Source: NIOZ-UU13 sp041862635
Lineage (GTDB): Bacteria > Planctomycetota > Phycisphaerae > Sedimentisphaerales > Anaerobacaceae
Reading direction: 5' to 3'
DNA: 34,177 nucleotides
NCBI GenBank assembly: GCA_041862635.1
Contig: JBGVTO010000055.1
Coordinates: 1 to 34,177 of the forward strand
In this document: positions 23,593 through 32,538 of the stretch, one piece after another
Layout of the letters: each line of letters starts with the position of its first letter
How positions within the stretch are numbered: the stretch's first letter is position 1
The notes under the pieces: model-generated
Told to the model about the DNA's origin: nothing
What the model saw: the letters and a program-made list of their open reading frames with translations, nothing else
Databases searched by the model: none
Position numbers and translations under genes: made by a program

Positions 23593-24408
23593 TCATGCAA
23601 CCTTAAATCGATATCTCACAAAATTAGTAAAACCGAAGCCAATTTCTCGATATGTCTTAATGGCCTTACTGTTGTCTTCTCCAACGCCAAGATTTACCGT
23701 CTCAACACCTCTCCTCCGTAATTCGAAGGCTATGCCCTCGGTAATCTTACGGCCAAAGCCCTTTCCCCTGAACTGACTGTCCACATAGATTGCGTTGATC
23801 CATGCCTGATTTTCGTCGTATGCAGCATGCCCAAAAGCGGCCACCTTCGTTCCAGAAAGGATTACTTTGCTAACACCATTAGGGTTTGAGGTTGTAATAT
23901 TGACGAATTGCCTTGCCTGTTCCGGGGTCCACCACTCCTGCGCAAGAAGTTTGGCTACCTGATCCATATACCCATCCTTTAGATCGTTTGAGTCGTCAAC
24001 TACATTACGGACTTTTGATGTTGCCATTGTCATCTCCAAGCGCCTGCTGTGGAAGGGCCACCCTAGTTCGTTGCCAGTGTTTACCTGGAAAAGATTAAAG
24101 TAAACCTTGGGACCGAACATCGCGGCTATTCCGCGGATTGTCTCTACGTAGTCTTCTCCACTAGTGTACCATTCCTCAATAACGTTGCCATCTTTTGATC
24201 CGAATTGGTAGAAAATGTTGCTAAATACATGCTGGTTTACTCTTGAGAGGGTGTAATATGTCCCTATAAAGTAACCTGGTTGCGTGTTCTCCCATATATA
24301 GGAGCGAGTTAAGCCTTCAAGCATCTGTGGCCTTCCCTTAAGGAACGCATACAAGTCATCAACTGAGTCTGGGCCAAATCTTTTGATTTGGATCTTGATT
24401 GCCTTCAT
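23593..24408 (-). CDS. GNAT-family N-acetyltransferase
   Basis: The C-terminal 120 residues form a GNAT domain, which transfers acetyl from acetyl-CoA. Motif A is visible as AWINAIYVDSQFRGKGFGRKI (RGKGFG at 214-219 is the Q/RxxGxG/A pyrophosphate loop), followed by ETVNLGVGEDNSKAIKTYREIGF, the motif B region with the tyrosine typical of the family. Residues 1-150 form a second, unassigned domain, so this is longer than simple GNATs (about 150-180 aa). Its start lies 2 bases after the stop of the 94-aa gene, and it precedes the DUF364-like gene. Acceptor substrate is unknown; the operon partners suggest a shared pathway. Confidence 0.8.
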   Translation of the reverse strand: MKAIKIQIKRFGPDSVDDLYAFLKGRPQMLEGLTRSYIWENTQPGYFIGTYYTLSRVNQHVFSNIFYQFGSKDGNVIEEWYTSGEDYVETIRGIAAMFGPKVYFNLFQVNTGNELGWPFHSRRLEMTMATSKVRNVVDDSNDLKDGYMDQVAKLLAQEWWTPEQARQFVNITTSNPNGVSKVILSGTKVAAFGHAAYDENQAWINAIYVDSQFRGKGFGRKITEGIAFELRRRGVETVNLGVGEDNSKAIKTYREIGFGFTNFVRYRFKVA

Positions 24409-24410
24409 GA

Positions 24411-24695
24411 TTATAAATATATCATGCCTTTTCTTAAATGTAAAGCCTTGTGCGATGTACGCTGGTGAGCATTCCCGAAAACCTTTGGATTGCCTTTTCG
24501 ATCTCTTTCTGCAAACACTGAGGTGAGGGCAGAAATCCGCCGCCCTCGGACATAGAGAAGGTCAAATGCCATCAGCCTCAACTTCCACACAGAAGATACC
24601 AGGATTTCACAGAGGTTCGCTGCCGAGTTAGTTACCAACGCAACTGCGACATTACCCTCATAGGCGGGAAGAAATATTACGGAGGCTTCGGTCAT
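24411..24695 (-). CDS. Hypothetical protein, 94 aa, first gene of the GNAT operon
   Basis: AGGAG precedes the ATG at 24695 by 7 bases, so the start is well supported. The first 36 residues (MTEASVIFLPAYEGNVAVAL and onward to NLCEILVSSV) look like the beginning of a longer alpha/beta protein with a Gly-Asn loop. The later part (KLRLMAFDLLYVRGRR) changes character and is Arg/Lys rich. A frameshift inside a once larger gene is possible. It ends 2 bases before the GNAT start. No family recognised. Confidence 0.45.
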   Translation of the reverse strand: MTEASVIFLPAYEGNVAVALVTNSAANLCEILVSSVWKLRLMAFDLLYVRGRRISALTSVFAERDRKGNPKVFGNAHQRTSHKALHLRKGMIYL

Positions 24696-24785
24696 CGCTG
24701 GCTCCTGATGGTCCTATGAACATCACCATGGAAATCAGGGTGTTTTGAGCTCATTAAAGAGGTGGCTTGGGCCTGAACCGCTACG

Positions 24786-25136
24786 GTGATAATGTTTCTT
24801 CTCAAATTCATGATCGTTACTCATTTCAGCCCTGATGGGCCTATGTATGTTGTCGAGGATGAAATCGAGATAGATTACCCGTTGGACTCACCACCTGTAG
24901 GTAGGTCCCCATTCCCCAGTTTGGACCCACTGGAACTTGAAATTGGTCAAGCCTACGTTGTTTCGAAGCAAACACCCCTAATGCCCTCTCATAGCCCTGC
25001 TGATCCTATTGCAGCCATACAGCAGATTAAGCAGATTCCTAAAGGGGGAGGATTTAGGGTTCTTGAAGTTTACAAGGAGAAAAACAAACCTTGGTATATG
25101 GCGTTTTGTTTTTGTGTCGCTCGTATAAGTTTATAA
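24786..25136 (+). CDS. Conserved hypothetical, probably truncated
   Basis: The 116-residue frame contains a recognisable-looking block: VVEDEIEIDYPLDSPPVGRSP, DPLELEIGQAYVVSKQTPLMP, DPIAAIQQIKQIP and FRVLEVYKEKNKPWYMAF. It resembles the start of short conserved proteins with an SH3-like beta fold in which further strands follow PWY; here the frame is closed soon after, suggesting a 3' truncation. No ribosome binding site is clear. It lies immediately upstream of the RHS pseudogene, also broken, so both belong to a decayed stretch. The function is unknown. Confidence 0.35.
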   Translation: MIMFLLKFMIVTHFSPDGPMYVVEDEIEIDYPLDSPPVGRSPFPSLDPLELEIGQAYVVSKQTPLMPSHSPADPIAAIQQIKQIPKGGGFRVLEVYKEKNKPWYMAFCFCVARISL

Positions 25137-25148
25137 TCGCCTGCCCTG

Positions 25149-26627
25149 TTGAGGTTCCAATACCGACTGACTGAGAAATACGGAACCATCTGGCAGTTCC
25201 GCTCAGACAATCTGCTCGACTGTGTTGAAGACACTAATGGGAACCGCATTACTCTCGGTTACGCGTCCGGCCGACTAACGACCATTACTCACTCCAACGG
25301 GGACCAGTTATTGCTGACATACAACGTCGATGGACGGATCTCGGAGGTTGCCGACCCGAGGGGCGCTGGAACCTACGATGATTACATAGTGACGTTCGCA
25401 TATGATCCTTCCGGTGAGCATCTGCTCAGTACAACGGCACCAGGTGGCCGGGTAACCACATACGGCTATGAGACAGCCGGTACGGTTCAGCAGAGGCATG
25501 CACTCCTGTCTGAAGAGTATCCCGACTTCACCCACAGCTACTTCATTTATGACAGTCATGGCCGTCTAATTGAAACAAGCCGTGACGGTGGCGCTGAGGC
25601 GGTCACGTATAGCTACGATTCCGCTGGGACTCTTACGACAAAAGATGCGCTCGGTTGAGAGACAATTCTCTACTTTGGCTTAGGCGGCCAACTCGTCCAG
25701 GCCCGAGATAGTGAAGGTAACATTATTAACCTTGCTTACGACGACAATTACCAACTGAACCAACTGGCGGGTGCAGGCGGAGAGCAATATTCCTATGCTC
25801 ATGACACACAAGGCAATGTTCTAACTATTGAGGACCCGCTCAGACGTACCACCGCTTTCGGCTATGATTCTAATAACAATCTAATATCGGTGACCGACGC
25901 TCGGGATAACGGGCTGGATTATCAATATGATTCGTCAGGCAATCTTCTCTCGATTACCTATGAGGACGGAACAATCGAATCCTTTACTTACGATGGTAAC
26001 GACAATGTATTGACTTGGACAAATCGGAGGGGAGATACAGTTACTTACACCTACAACACAGCAGGACAACTCACCAGCAAGGATTACCCTGATACACCCG
26101 GGCTTGTCGATCATGTCTATACTCATGATAATGCTGGTAACCTTATCTCTGCTACTGGTTTGGAGGGGACTACTACTCTGACATATGAGCCCAGTACGGA
26201 TTGGCTGAGCCGCATCGACTACCCTGGGGGGCAATTCTTTACGTTCGAATACGACAATCTCGGCAGGCGAACTAAGCGCACAGACCGGGAGGGCCGCGTG
26301 GTCAACTACATATACGACAATCTTGGTCGTCTGGACACGATGACTGATGGCGCTGGTAGCCTCATCGTGGACTATGGCTATGATGCAGCGGGCCTGCTAG
26401 TCCTAAAAATCCTCGGTAACGGTGTCTATACGACATACGAATATGATTCAGCCGGTCAATTAACACGATTAGTAAACTATGCCCCTGATGATACTATCCT
26501 GCCCCGATTCGATTACACTTATGATGCTTCCGGCCGCAGGACGTCAATGACTAATCTCGATGGGACATATAGCTATGGTTACGACCCACTTGGCCAACTC
26601 ACGAGCGTGACCTATTCGGCCCTTTGA
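25149..26627 (+). pseudogene. RHS/YD-repeat protein, truncated, with internal TGA
   Basis: A single frame of 493 codons encodes tandem YD repeats (motifs such as YSYDSAGTLTTKDALG, YDDNYQLNQLAGAGG, YDSSGNLLSITYEDG, YTYNTAGQLTSKDY, YDNLGRLDTMTDGAG). YD repeats form the beta-helical cocoon of RHS and teneurin-like toxin shells. One stop, TGA at 25656-25658, interrupts the frame; the context DALG-stop-ETILYFG indicates a CGA (Arg) to TGA change. The start is only a TTG and the N-terminal secretion region is missing. The C-terminal end stops at YSAL, before the toxin core, and the following bases show only unidentifiable fragments. No immunity gene is apparent. It is called a pseudogene, though an intact repeat run shows recent decay. 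Confidence 0.85.
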
Positions 26628-26884
26628 ATCTTCAACCGCGTCATGGTAAACACTACGCTCGCATCGGCCACGTAGATCGTCTCCGGGCCACTTACAGCCG
26701 CAAAGGCGGTGTGCGTTATATGTTCTCAAAAGCACCGGGCTTGCGAACCAGCCAGTCTATAATGTGCCGGTAATTGATGCAGTGGTTATTTTCGCCTCGT
26801 AAGCGAGGTAAAACCTCAATCCTTCTCTGCCCTTAATGATCAGCGACAATTATTCTTACCGTCCGACGGCAGTCAATCAGGAGC

Positions 26885-27853
26885 GTGTATCACAGGTGGA
26901 TGAAGGCCGGCTTGTGGCAGGAAGCAGAATATATCTGGCCCGAGCCGCTACGGCCGGACCGAGACTTGACTAAAGTAGACAAGCTTGTTGGCCTCAAAAA
27001 CATTCAGGAGGTTAGGGAATTTCGAAGGAATTTTCTGTCCGTTATCGATCGTCAACTCATTGAACTCTTAAATACTGGCACAGCACCCAAAGCTGCAATC
27101 ACCACGGTAGTCGAGGAGGTGAAGACAAACCGCCTCATACTGGGAACAGAATGCGAAGCGCCGGCTAAACTTGATGCCCTTGTCCGTGAGATTGATAATT
27201 CGGCTAACGGCGGCCAGATCGACAGAGATAGGATTCAATCTCTGGTGAATCAAGCATGCAGAAGTGAAGACCGACGAAAATATCTGTTGCGATTCCTTAA
27301 AGAAGATCCTGTTAACTGGGAAGCGTTGAAAAGCACCGCAGTCCTTCTGAAAAATTCACGCCCGGAGCTATCCGATGCAATCCAATGGCGGCACATTCTT
27401 GCCAGGACTCTCTTACGCTGGCACCCGGATATCTACCAGGCTTACCTAGATACAGTAGCGACTTATACAGGGGAAAAGTACCACTACAAGCCATATATTG
27501 TTGGCAAACCTCTTCGTCAGGCACCACCGAGCAATCAGGAGATGCTAGATTTTCTAAGCAAGCGCTGGAACGGCAGTTATGTTCAGAACAGCACGGGCCC
27601 TCTTACTTCTGAGATCGAGACCGGTAGCGGGGGCGCGTTTCGAACATACGACCTTCCGGAGCAGCAGTGTGCCGGAACATCTGTCTTTTTTCCTTACGGA
27701 TTAGCATTTACATCTACCGCATGGTGTAGGACAGAATCAACATTCGTAAATGCCTTGTTCATCAGATTTGGTGAAGAGTGCTCCAATATTGCGCAGGAGA
27801 TCATATGTCAGGAAGGGGAATCCGGCGCTCGAAAACCTGCGTTTTTTCGCTAA
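26885..27853 (+). CDS. Hypothetical protein, interrupted by repeat sequence
   Basis: The frame uses GTG at 26885; the upstream sequence is not coding. The first 240 residues are helical and soluble (EVREFRRNFLSVIDRQLIEL, DRDRIQSLVNQACRSEDRR, LARTLLRWHPDIYQAYLDT), with no recognised domain. At about residue 247 the sequence enters a half copy of the dispersed palindrome (27625-27653), which encodes GSGGAFRTYD. The downstream 65 codons (to stop 27851) look less natural, so the native C-terminus was probably lost by insertion of the repeat. It may be a fragment of a larger regulatory or repeat protein. Confidence 0.4.
   Translation: MYHRWMKAGLWQEAEYIWPEPLRPDRDLTKVDKLVGLKNIQEVREFRRNFLSVIDRQLIELLNTGTAPKAAITTVVEEVKTNRLILGTECEAPAKLDALVREIDNSANGGQIDRDRIQSLVNQACRSEDRRKYLLRFLKEDPVNWEALKSTAVLLKNSRPELSDAIQWRHILARTLLRWHPDIYQAYLDTVATYTGEKYHYKPYIVGKPLRQAPPSNQEMLDFLSKRWNGSYVQNSTGPLTSEIETGSGGAFRTYDLPEQQCAGTSVFFPYGLAFTSTAWCRTESTFVNALFIRFGEECSNIAQEIICQEGESGARKPAFFR
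27625..27653. repeat. Half copy of the dispersed palindrome
   Basis: TAGCGGGGGCGCGTTTCGAA plus CATACGACC is identical to the right half of the repeat at 7211-7240. It lies inside the reading frame at 26885-27853. The left arm (TCGTAGGTTC) is absent. Confidence 0.8.
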
Positions 27854-27962
27854 AATCAAAGGTGGGTAAGTTTAGACAATTGCTATTCTTCATTCTTCGG
27901 GCTTATTGACGTTTGAAAAGCACAGGCCTCAACAACATCTCCCCAATATAATCTCCGATTGC

Positions 27963-28079
27963 TTACAATCCATGCGCCAGGATTGGACCAGTTTCTTCGA
28001 GCTTCTGAAGGAGATCCTGTCTTTTCCTGGCAAGCTCTTTTAATCTTTTCTTCTTGTAGGGTTTAATCTCGGCAACCAC
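27963..28079 (-). CDS. 38-aa basic peptide or gene tail
   Basis: GTG at 28079 opens a 38-residue frame, VVAEIKPYKKKRLKELARKR and then QDLLQKLEETGPILAHGL, a lysine-rich coiled helix. It begins 3 bases after the DUF2293 stop. It could be a frameshifted continuation of that gene or a chance remnant. Confidence 0.25.
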   Translation of the reverse strand: MVAEIKPYKKKRLKELARKRQDLLQKLEETGPILAHGL

Positions 28080-28082
28080 TGT

Positions 28083-28397
28083 TCAAAAACCCGCGTATTG
28101 CCATTTCGCCAAAACCGATCGGACTGTGTCTTCCACTCTGAGGCGCGCTTCGACTCGTTCCCAACCGTTCATCAAGAGTTTATCATACGGTGTCTCAACA
28201 TGACGAAAATGAGCGACCACTGCCAAACGAACGGCATGCTCATCAAGAGCCTTCGCAGCAGCAGACCGACCGACTCTGCCGCTGTATTTGGTGCACGCGT
28301 GTTCCGCTATGGATCTTGCGGTCTTTGAAGGGCATTTCGGATAGAGCTGCCGAACCCTCTCTGCAAAACGCTTGATGTAAGTGAGGTTTAGTTCGGC
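28083..28397 (-). pseudogene. DUF2293-domain protein fragment
   Basis: Reading the minus strand gives 104 residues to a TGA at 28083. They match the DUF2293 pattern: AERVRQLYPKCPSKTARSIAEHACTKYSGRVGRSAAAKALDEHA (split here; residues 12-55), then VRLAVVAHFRHVETPYDKLL and the closing RSVLAKWQ. The domain is of unknown function. No ATG, GTG or TTG with a ribosome binding site exists in frame upstream before a TGA, so the 5' end is missing and it is called a fragment. It overlaps an opposite-strand fragment at 28385-28648. Confidence 0.65.
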
Positions 28398-28648
28398 CCT
28401 ACGGTCCGCAAGGACTGATTGGTTTGATCGATAAGTCGCGTCGCTATGAGGCCACTGGTGATGGCTTGTGGGCGATGACAGCCTTTCTCATTTTGCGAGA
28501 GAAGGTACTCAAGCCTTTGCTGGATTCGAGTCTGAGAGGAAGATATGCTGTAAGCAGTGAACTTCTGCGAGAACTAAGAAAAGGACTTTATCATCTGCAG
28601 AGGAATGGTAAGAACTTTGTCACGAACCTGTCCTTGAGCCAGTCTTGA
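28385..28648 (+). pseudogene. Winged-helix-like C-terminal fragment, possibly of an IS-associated protein
   Basis: The frame reads GLVRPYGPQGLIGLIDKSRR, then YEATGDGLWAMTAFLILREKVLKPLL. This is a wing-and-helix pattern that I recall at the C-termini of short proteins tied to transposable elements (a 'DKSRRY...GL...REKV.KPLL' motif). The only internal start is TTG at 28424, and the frame starts abruptly. The rest of the protein is absent. Family placement is tentative. Confidence 0.35.
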
Positions 28649-28672
28649 ATATCTCACTAAATCTTTGCTTAG

Positions 28673-29161
28673 TCACTCTGCTTGAAAGGACCGAGCCAGT
28701 AATCCTCCTCCTGCTCCGATAAACGTCAAGAACTCAACAACCTCTACACATGCCAACACACGCATAAGCCCCATAGGGGACAAATCGCCGTATCCAAGAG
28801 TCGAGGCTGTTACTACACTGAAATATACGCAGCTGGCGAATCCTGCCTCACAGACACCCTTACATGAGCTAAGCTGGTGTCCTAACCTGCCTGCTGCCAT
28901 GAACCCAAAGGCAAACAGCGTTCCTATAATGGCAAAGGAAAGGACTACAAAGGCGAGAGCTCCTATTCCCTGGTATATTCTTGATTTTATGTGCAGGATC
29001 TCCCGCATCCAACCACATAGCCAAAACAGACCCACAACAGGTGCGGTAAGCACAGGCACGTAGAGCAGCACACTATCCTCTCTGGCATACTGAACGATCA
29101 CAACTATCAGCACCCAGACAGACACAAAGATTAAAAGACGTACAGTTCTCCCCATATTCAC
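28673..29161 (-). CDS. Potassium-channel-like (Ion_trans_2) protein
   Basis: The 162-residue protein has four hydrophobic helices (about 7-24, 32-50, 66-90, 132-156). Between the last two is a pore loop with the selectivity filter TLGYGD (121-126), in CVYFSVVTASTLGYGDLSP; TxGYGD is the signature of K+ channels. The GTG at 29161 shares its G with the TAG of the upstream 569-aa gene; an ATG at 29155 is an alternative start. No cytoplasmic RCK domain is present, so gating must come from elsewhere, most plausibly from the coupled large protein. Opening would dissipate the membrane potential. It may be an effector in a regulated-death or stress system, but that role is inference. Confidence 0.85.
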   Translation of the reverse strand: MNMGRTVRLLIFVSVWVLIVVIVQYAREDSVLLYVPVLTAPVVGLFWLCGWMREILHIKSRIYQGIGALAFVVLSFAIIGTLFAFGFMAAGRLGHQLSSCKGVCEAGFASCVYFSVVTASTLGYGDLSPMGLMRVLACVEVVEFLTFIGAGGGLLARSFQAE

Positions 29162-30870
29162 TAGTGTCCATTACCTGCCTCACCAGCTATCCCAACGTGT
29201 TTCGTTCTGTATCTGCGGTACGCTCTCCTTCGAATATCACCAATTACCGAATAACCGAGAGTTGCCCCAAATGTGAGTGATTTCCAAAATACACCTGCAA
29301 GCTCCGCATACATATTGAGCACACGCTGTCGTTTTGCTGATTCACTCGTCTTATACAAGCTCGCCTCCGTACGCTCTATGATGTCTTTCTTGCCTTCCTT
29401 TTCGCAAAACTCAAAAAACCTGTACCAAGCATTCTTTCCTGGGTCTTCATCGAGATTGATATGCCTAGACCCAGTTGCATGCAACAGCGCTTCCGCTGTC
29501 GCATCAGGATAAGACCTAACGTAGTAAGCCAAGAGGTCCTTATTAAACTCGGATTCCTCTAATGTTTGAGCAACAAACTTACCGTCCAACATAATTTTAT
29601 ATTTGGACCCGTTACCTAATAAATCCCTACGTAACAAATTCACGCGTTCCTCATCCGTAGGTCTCTTTATCGCGGGAACCAAGGGGGAATACTGCTCGGG
29701 AATACCCAGAATATCGTCCACCACAACTTTTCCCATGGTTCTGAGAACGTGGCCCGCATGTTCGGCAGACATAGAGTTCAGAGCACCGTTAAGATCCTCA
29801 AGAATCTGTGACCAAAGAATTCCGCCATCTATGCCGGTCATTGGGAAAATAGTGGCTTTGTGAAAATCATTCAGCCACTTTTTGAAGTTTTCCCAGATAC
29901 GTGTGCGTGTTTGCAGTTCCTCCATGAGAAATGAACGCACAGAATTATTGGCCATGTCCAAGCCAACTCTCGCGAGCCGCTCAGTCCTTTGGCGGAGCCG
30001 AGTTTCTAGATCACCATTGAGGTAAAGCCCTACATCTGCATTCCAGATTCTGGTTCCTGATAACGTGAAACTGTGACGCTTACGCTCAACCCATTCTCCC
30101 AGAAGTGTATCACCTAAATTATGAGCTAATGACCATCCCAAGCTGTCGGACCGAGCATCGCTGTTTTGCATAACCAGGCCTACGATTGGGACTTCGAATT
30201 TTTCTGGGTTTGAACCAACCGTTTTGATGATAACCCGTACAACATGGGCCTTATCTCCATTCCGCGCGGAGGCTGCTATCCTTAACCTACCTTCGTTGCT
30301 TTCCTTGTCCAACGCACTTCCTTCGAGCACATTATAGATAACGACGTCGAATGCGGGTACATCGTAGGGATAACGCTGATCGTAGGCGGAACCGAGCGCC
30401 TTCATTATTATAGTCTTTCCATCGAAGGAAGAGTCAATCCAGCGATCCTCTTTTAGCCTTTCAACAACTTCTTGAACGAATTCTGTACGTAGGCTTTTAA
30501 CGGGGTCCCAAAGCCTGCGTTTCACATCATAAACGTCTGACTTCAGAACCTTTGCGACATACCGTAAGTGCTTATAGTCAGGTGCCGGACTCCGAGTGAA
30601 CACGAGATATGCGTCCTCTTTGCTTGTCGGTATAACCAGGATTTTCAGAGCCCAACAACAGCAAAACACAAACGGCATCCCCTCGACTTTTGGCAATAGT
30701 TGCTTGACGTGCTCTAAAACCTTGCGGCAGGTTCTCTTCCCTTCCTCCGACCTATGAATTTCATGACACAACTCAGGTAGTTCAATTACGAAATCTTTAC
30801 GGTCTACTTCCGACAGCTTTGCAAAGAAAAGTCTGCTCTTAGAACGAACTTTTACGTGTACCATCGACAT
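29161..30870 (-). CDS. Large hypothetical protein coupled to the K+ channel gene, 569 aa
   Basis: No family was recognised. The ATG at 30870 follows GAAAGG. Visible features: an N-terminal alpha/beta part with a cysteine cluster (FVFCCCWAL, about residues 68-76), a central region with repeated strand-like segments and charged helices, an Asn-rich linker near 300, and a helical C-terminus with basic RRRAYRRYRTKH. No transmembrane helix, Walker A or nuclease motif is evident. It overlaps the channel gene by one base (stop/GTG), and both lie between an AT-rich 600-bp gap and a decayed region. It is likely the sensor or regulatory partner of the channel. Function is inferred only from coupling. 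Confidence 0.65.
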   Translation of the reverse strand: MSMVHVKVRSKSRLFFAKLSEVDRKDFVIELPELCHEIHRSEEGKRTCRKVLEHVKQLLPKVEGMPFVFCCCWALKILVIPTSKEDAYLVFTRSPAPDYKHLRYVAKVLKSDVYDVKRRLWDPVKSLRTEFVQEVVERLKEDRWIDSSFDGKTIIMKALGSAYDQRYPYDVPAFDVVIYNVLEGSALDKESNEGRLRIAASARNGDKAHVVRVIIKTVGSNPEKFEVPIVGLVMQNSDARSDSLGWSLAHNLGDTLLGEWVERKRHSFTLSGTRIWNADVGLYLNGDLETRLRQRTERLARVGLDMANNSVRSFLMEELQTRTRIWENFKKWLNDFHKATIFPMTGIDGGILWSQILEDLNGALNSMSAEHAGHVLRTMGKVVVDDILGIPEQYSPLVPAIKRPTDEERVNLLRRDLLGNGSKYKIMLDGKFVAQTLEESEFNKDLLAYYVRSYPDATAEALLHATGSRHINLDEDPGKNAWYRFFEFCEKEGKKDIIERTEASLYKTSESAKRQRVLNMYAELAGVFWKSLTFGATLGYSVIGDIRRRAYRRYRTKHVGIAGEAGNGH

Positions 30871-31468
30871 CGCCTTTCAAAGCTGTACTGTAAGACCTAC
30901 AGCCTCCTCCTTCCTTTAACATATTTTTCGTTAAAATTCTATGTTACATTATTTTTTTTAATGGTTCTCCTGCTTTTATAACTTCGATCAAATTAGGATG
31001 TCACTTTTCATTCTAATAAAATCTCCTCTAAACTCTCTATTTTACCTATACTTACGTGCAATTTCAAGCAATTATTTTCCTCTATAGAAAGTTGCGGTCA
31101 CTTGTATAATAAGAACTAAATTTCTAATCTTAACTCTCCAAATACATAACTCTTTATAAGAAAAGCAATTACGAAACGTCCGCCTTTAAAAGCCTAATTA
31201 TACTAATAGTGTAGACTCACCAAGTCAAGAAAAAACCTTCAAAAATAAAAAAAATTGGCTTTATAAACCAATATTTGGTAAAAGATTTTTTTTATTGAAG
31301 ATTCACACTTACCGTATTCCTGATACCGCTACCCGCCTTCGGCCAGAAACTCGAAATCCTAATCTTTCGACCCATTCGACTACGCTCAGGGCAAGCTTTT
31401 GCGCTCAAGATGACGGTTGACCAAAGGCCGTAAGAGGTAATTTTTTAAGATAATGAAAGGATAGAAAA
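30871..31468. other. AT-rich intergenic region, no gene
   Basis: About 600 bases with many A and T runs (for example TTTTTTTATTG near 31287). Frames here lack protein-like composition. It probably contains the promoters of the genes on both sides. At 31364-31410 a short sequence CCCATTCGACTACGCTCAGG resembles a common dispersed bacterial repeat. Confidence 0.55.
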
Positions 31469-32158
31469 ATGGATCAAAAAAAACCGATCAAAAGTTACCG
31501 AGTAGGAGGGATTCAAGCCTCTATCTGGAAAAACGAAAAAGAACGCGACGGTAACACTGTCTTGCAATACTCGGTCCGCATTCAAAAGCAGTACCGCAAC
31601 GATGAAGGTGATTATCAGAATACAGATTTCAGAACAACAGTAGTTTGGAAGTGGTATGAATGGACACAGGAATTGTATAGTGATGCAGTTGGTTTGACAA
31701 TTGGAGGTCCGTGTTTTCTGAAGGCATTCTCTCATTATTTTTGTACTCGCTCTGTTGATCAATTTTATGTTCCTCGCCAGGAACAGTTACTGCGACGACA
31801 TCCGGTGACATGGATTAGGGAAAAGATGTTAGTAGACCGTGCAAAGAAACTTGGATTTAATGATCTAGCGAATCACGTCGATTCAATGTGGCAGGAGACC
31901 GCAAATACACTTGGCATAAGTGAAGACTATGAAGGAACTTGGGCAGAGGAGTTCTTCGTTCCTCTTGGAAAAACAATAGATGATATGCTAGAAGAATCTG
32001 AACCTCTTCAATTTAACGGAAGAGATATTGACCCGAAAGATGGCTGCCAAAATCCTATACAGCTTCTCAATTCCGCCTGGGACAAATTTGAAGAAGATCC
32101 GTTTAGTTATCGATTTTGGGAGAAAAATGCCATAGAAAACTACTTAAGATCTCTCTGA
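31469..32158 (+). CDS. Hypothetical protein with DUF736-like N-terminus
   Basis: AAAGGAT precedes the ATG. The first 55 residues (KSYRVGGIQASIWKNE...QYSVRIQKQYRND) resemble the N-terminal strands of a conserved short family of 'VGGIQASIWKNE' proteins, which I recall from planctomycete-like genomes and associate with DUF736-like folds. After about residue 55 the match ends (NTDFRTTVV) and the rest is a mixed helical protein ending in FWEKNAIENYLRSL. It may be a fusion or a frameshifted hybrid of two genes. No operon partner is apparent. Function unknown. Confidence 0.45.
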   Translation: MDQKKPIKSYRVGGIQASIWKNEKERDGNTVLQYSVRIQKQYRNDEGDYQNTDFRTTVVWKWYEWTQELYSDAVGLTIGGPCFLKAFSHYFCTRSVDQFYVPRQEQLLRRHPVTWIREKMLVDRAKKLGFNDLANHVDSMWQETANTLGISEDYEGTWAEEFFVPLGKTIDDMLEESEPLQFNGRDIDPKDGCQNPIQLLNSAWDKFEEDPFSYRFWEKNAIENYLRSL

Positions 32159-32291
32159 TGCGATGGCTTCTAAATATAATGAAGTATCTACCACTTGGGT
32201 CAAAGACAAATCACCTCTTATCTTATTGAAAGCTATGTTGAGTGCCTTTTCTTTCTCTAGGCGACAAATCGCAGATACAGATTTTCGGCGT

Positions 32292-32309
32292 CCGCCCCCA
32301 CGGGGGCGG
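32292..32309. other. GC-rich hairpin in an AT-rich gap
   Basis: CCGCCCCC pairs with GGGGGCGG (seven to eight pairs, loop CACG or AC). Its G+C contrasts with the surroundings. There is no clear T-tract. It may be a terminator for the minus-strand fragment at 32324-32485 or a protein site. Confidence 0.35.
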
Positions 32310-32323
32310 GTTCCAGAGTTGAC

Positions 32324-32485
32324 CTATTTAGGTGCTCTGGTTATTACACTGATCTCCTCAGCATGGAGCTTCTCCAACTCCTTGCCGGACAATCCTTTTT
32401 TGTGCTTTGCATAAGTTTGCTGAATCCTGCTGCACTCTTTATCGAGTTTTCGCAATTTCCATTGGTACTTTATCGCTTCAAACAT
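32324..32485 (-). CDS. 53-aa basic N-terminal fragment
   Basis: ATG at 32485 gives MFEAIKYQWKLRKLDKECSR, then IQQTYAKHKKGLSGKELEKL, then a stop. This charged coiled-coil opening resembles the N-terminus of larger membrane-associated proteins with 'KLRKLDKEC' starts. The frame ends abruptly, suggesting truncation. No ribosome binding site is obvious. Confidence 0.35.
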   Translation of the reverse strand: MFEAIKYQWKLRKLDKECSRIQQTYAKHKKGLSGKELEKLHAEEISVITRAPK

Positions 32486-32538
32486 TATGAGACTCTCTCT
32501 ATTTTATTGGCCAGCCGCCGTGAGAGTCGATTGTTTCG

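Noticed and set aside
31364..31410. CRISPR-like or REP-like unit near 31.37 kb
   Set aside because: Only one copy in the window; resembles a common short dispersed repeat but cannot be tested here.
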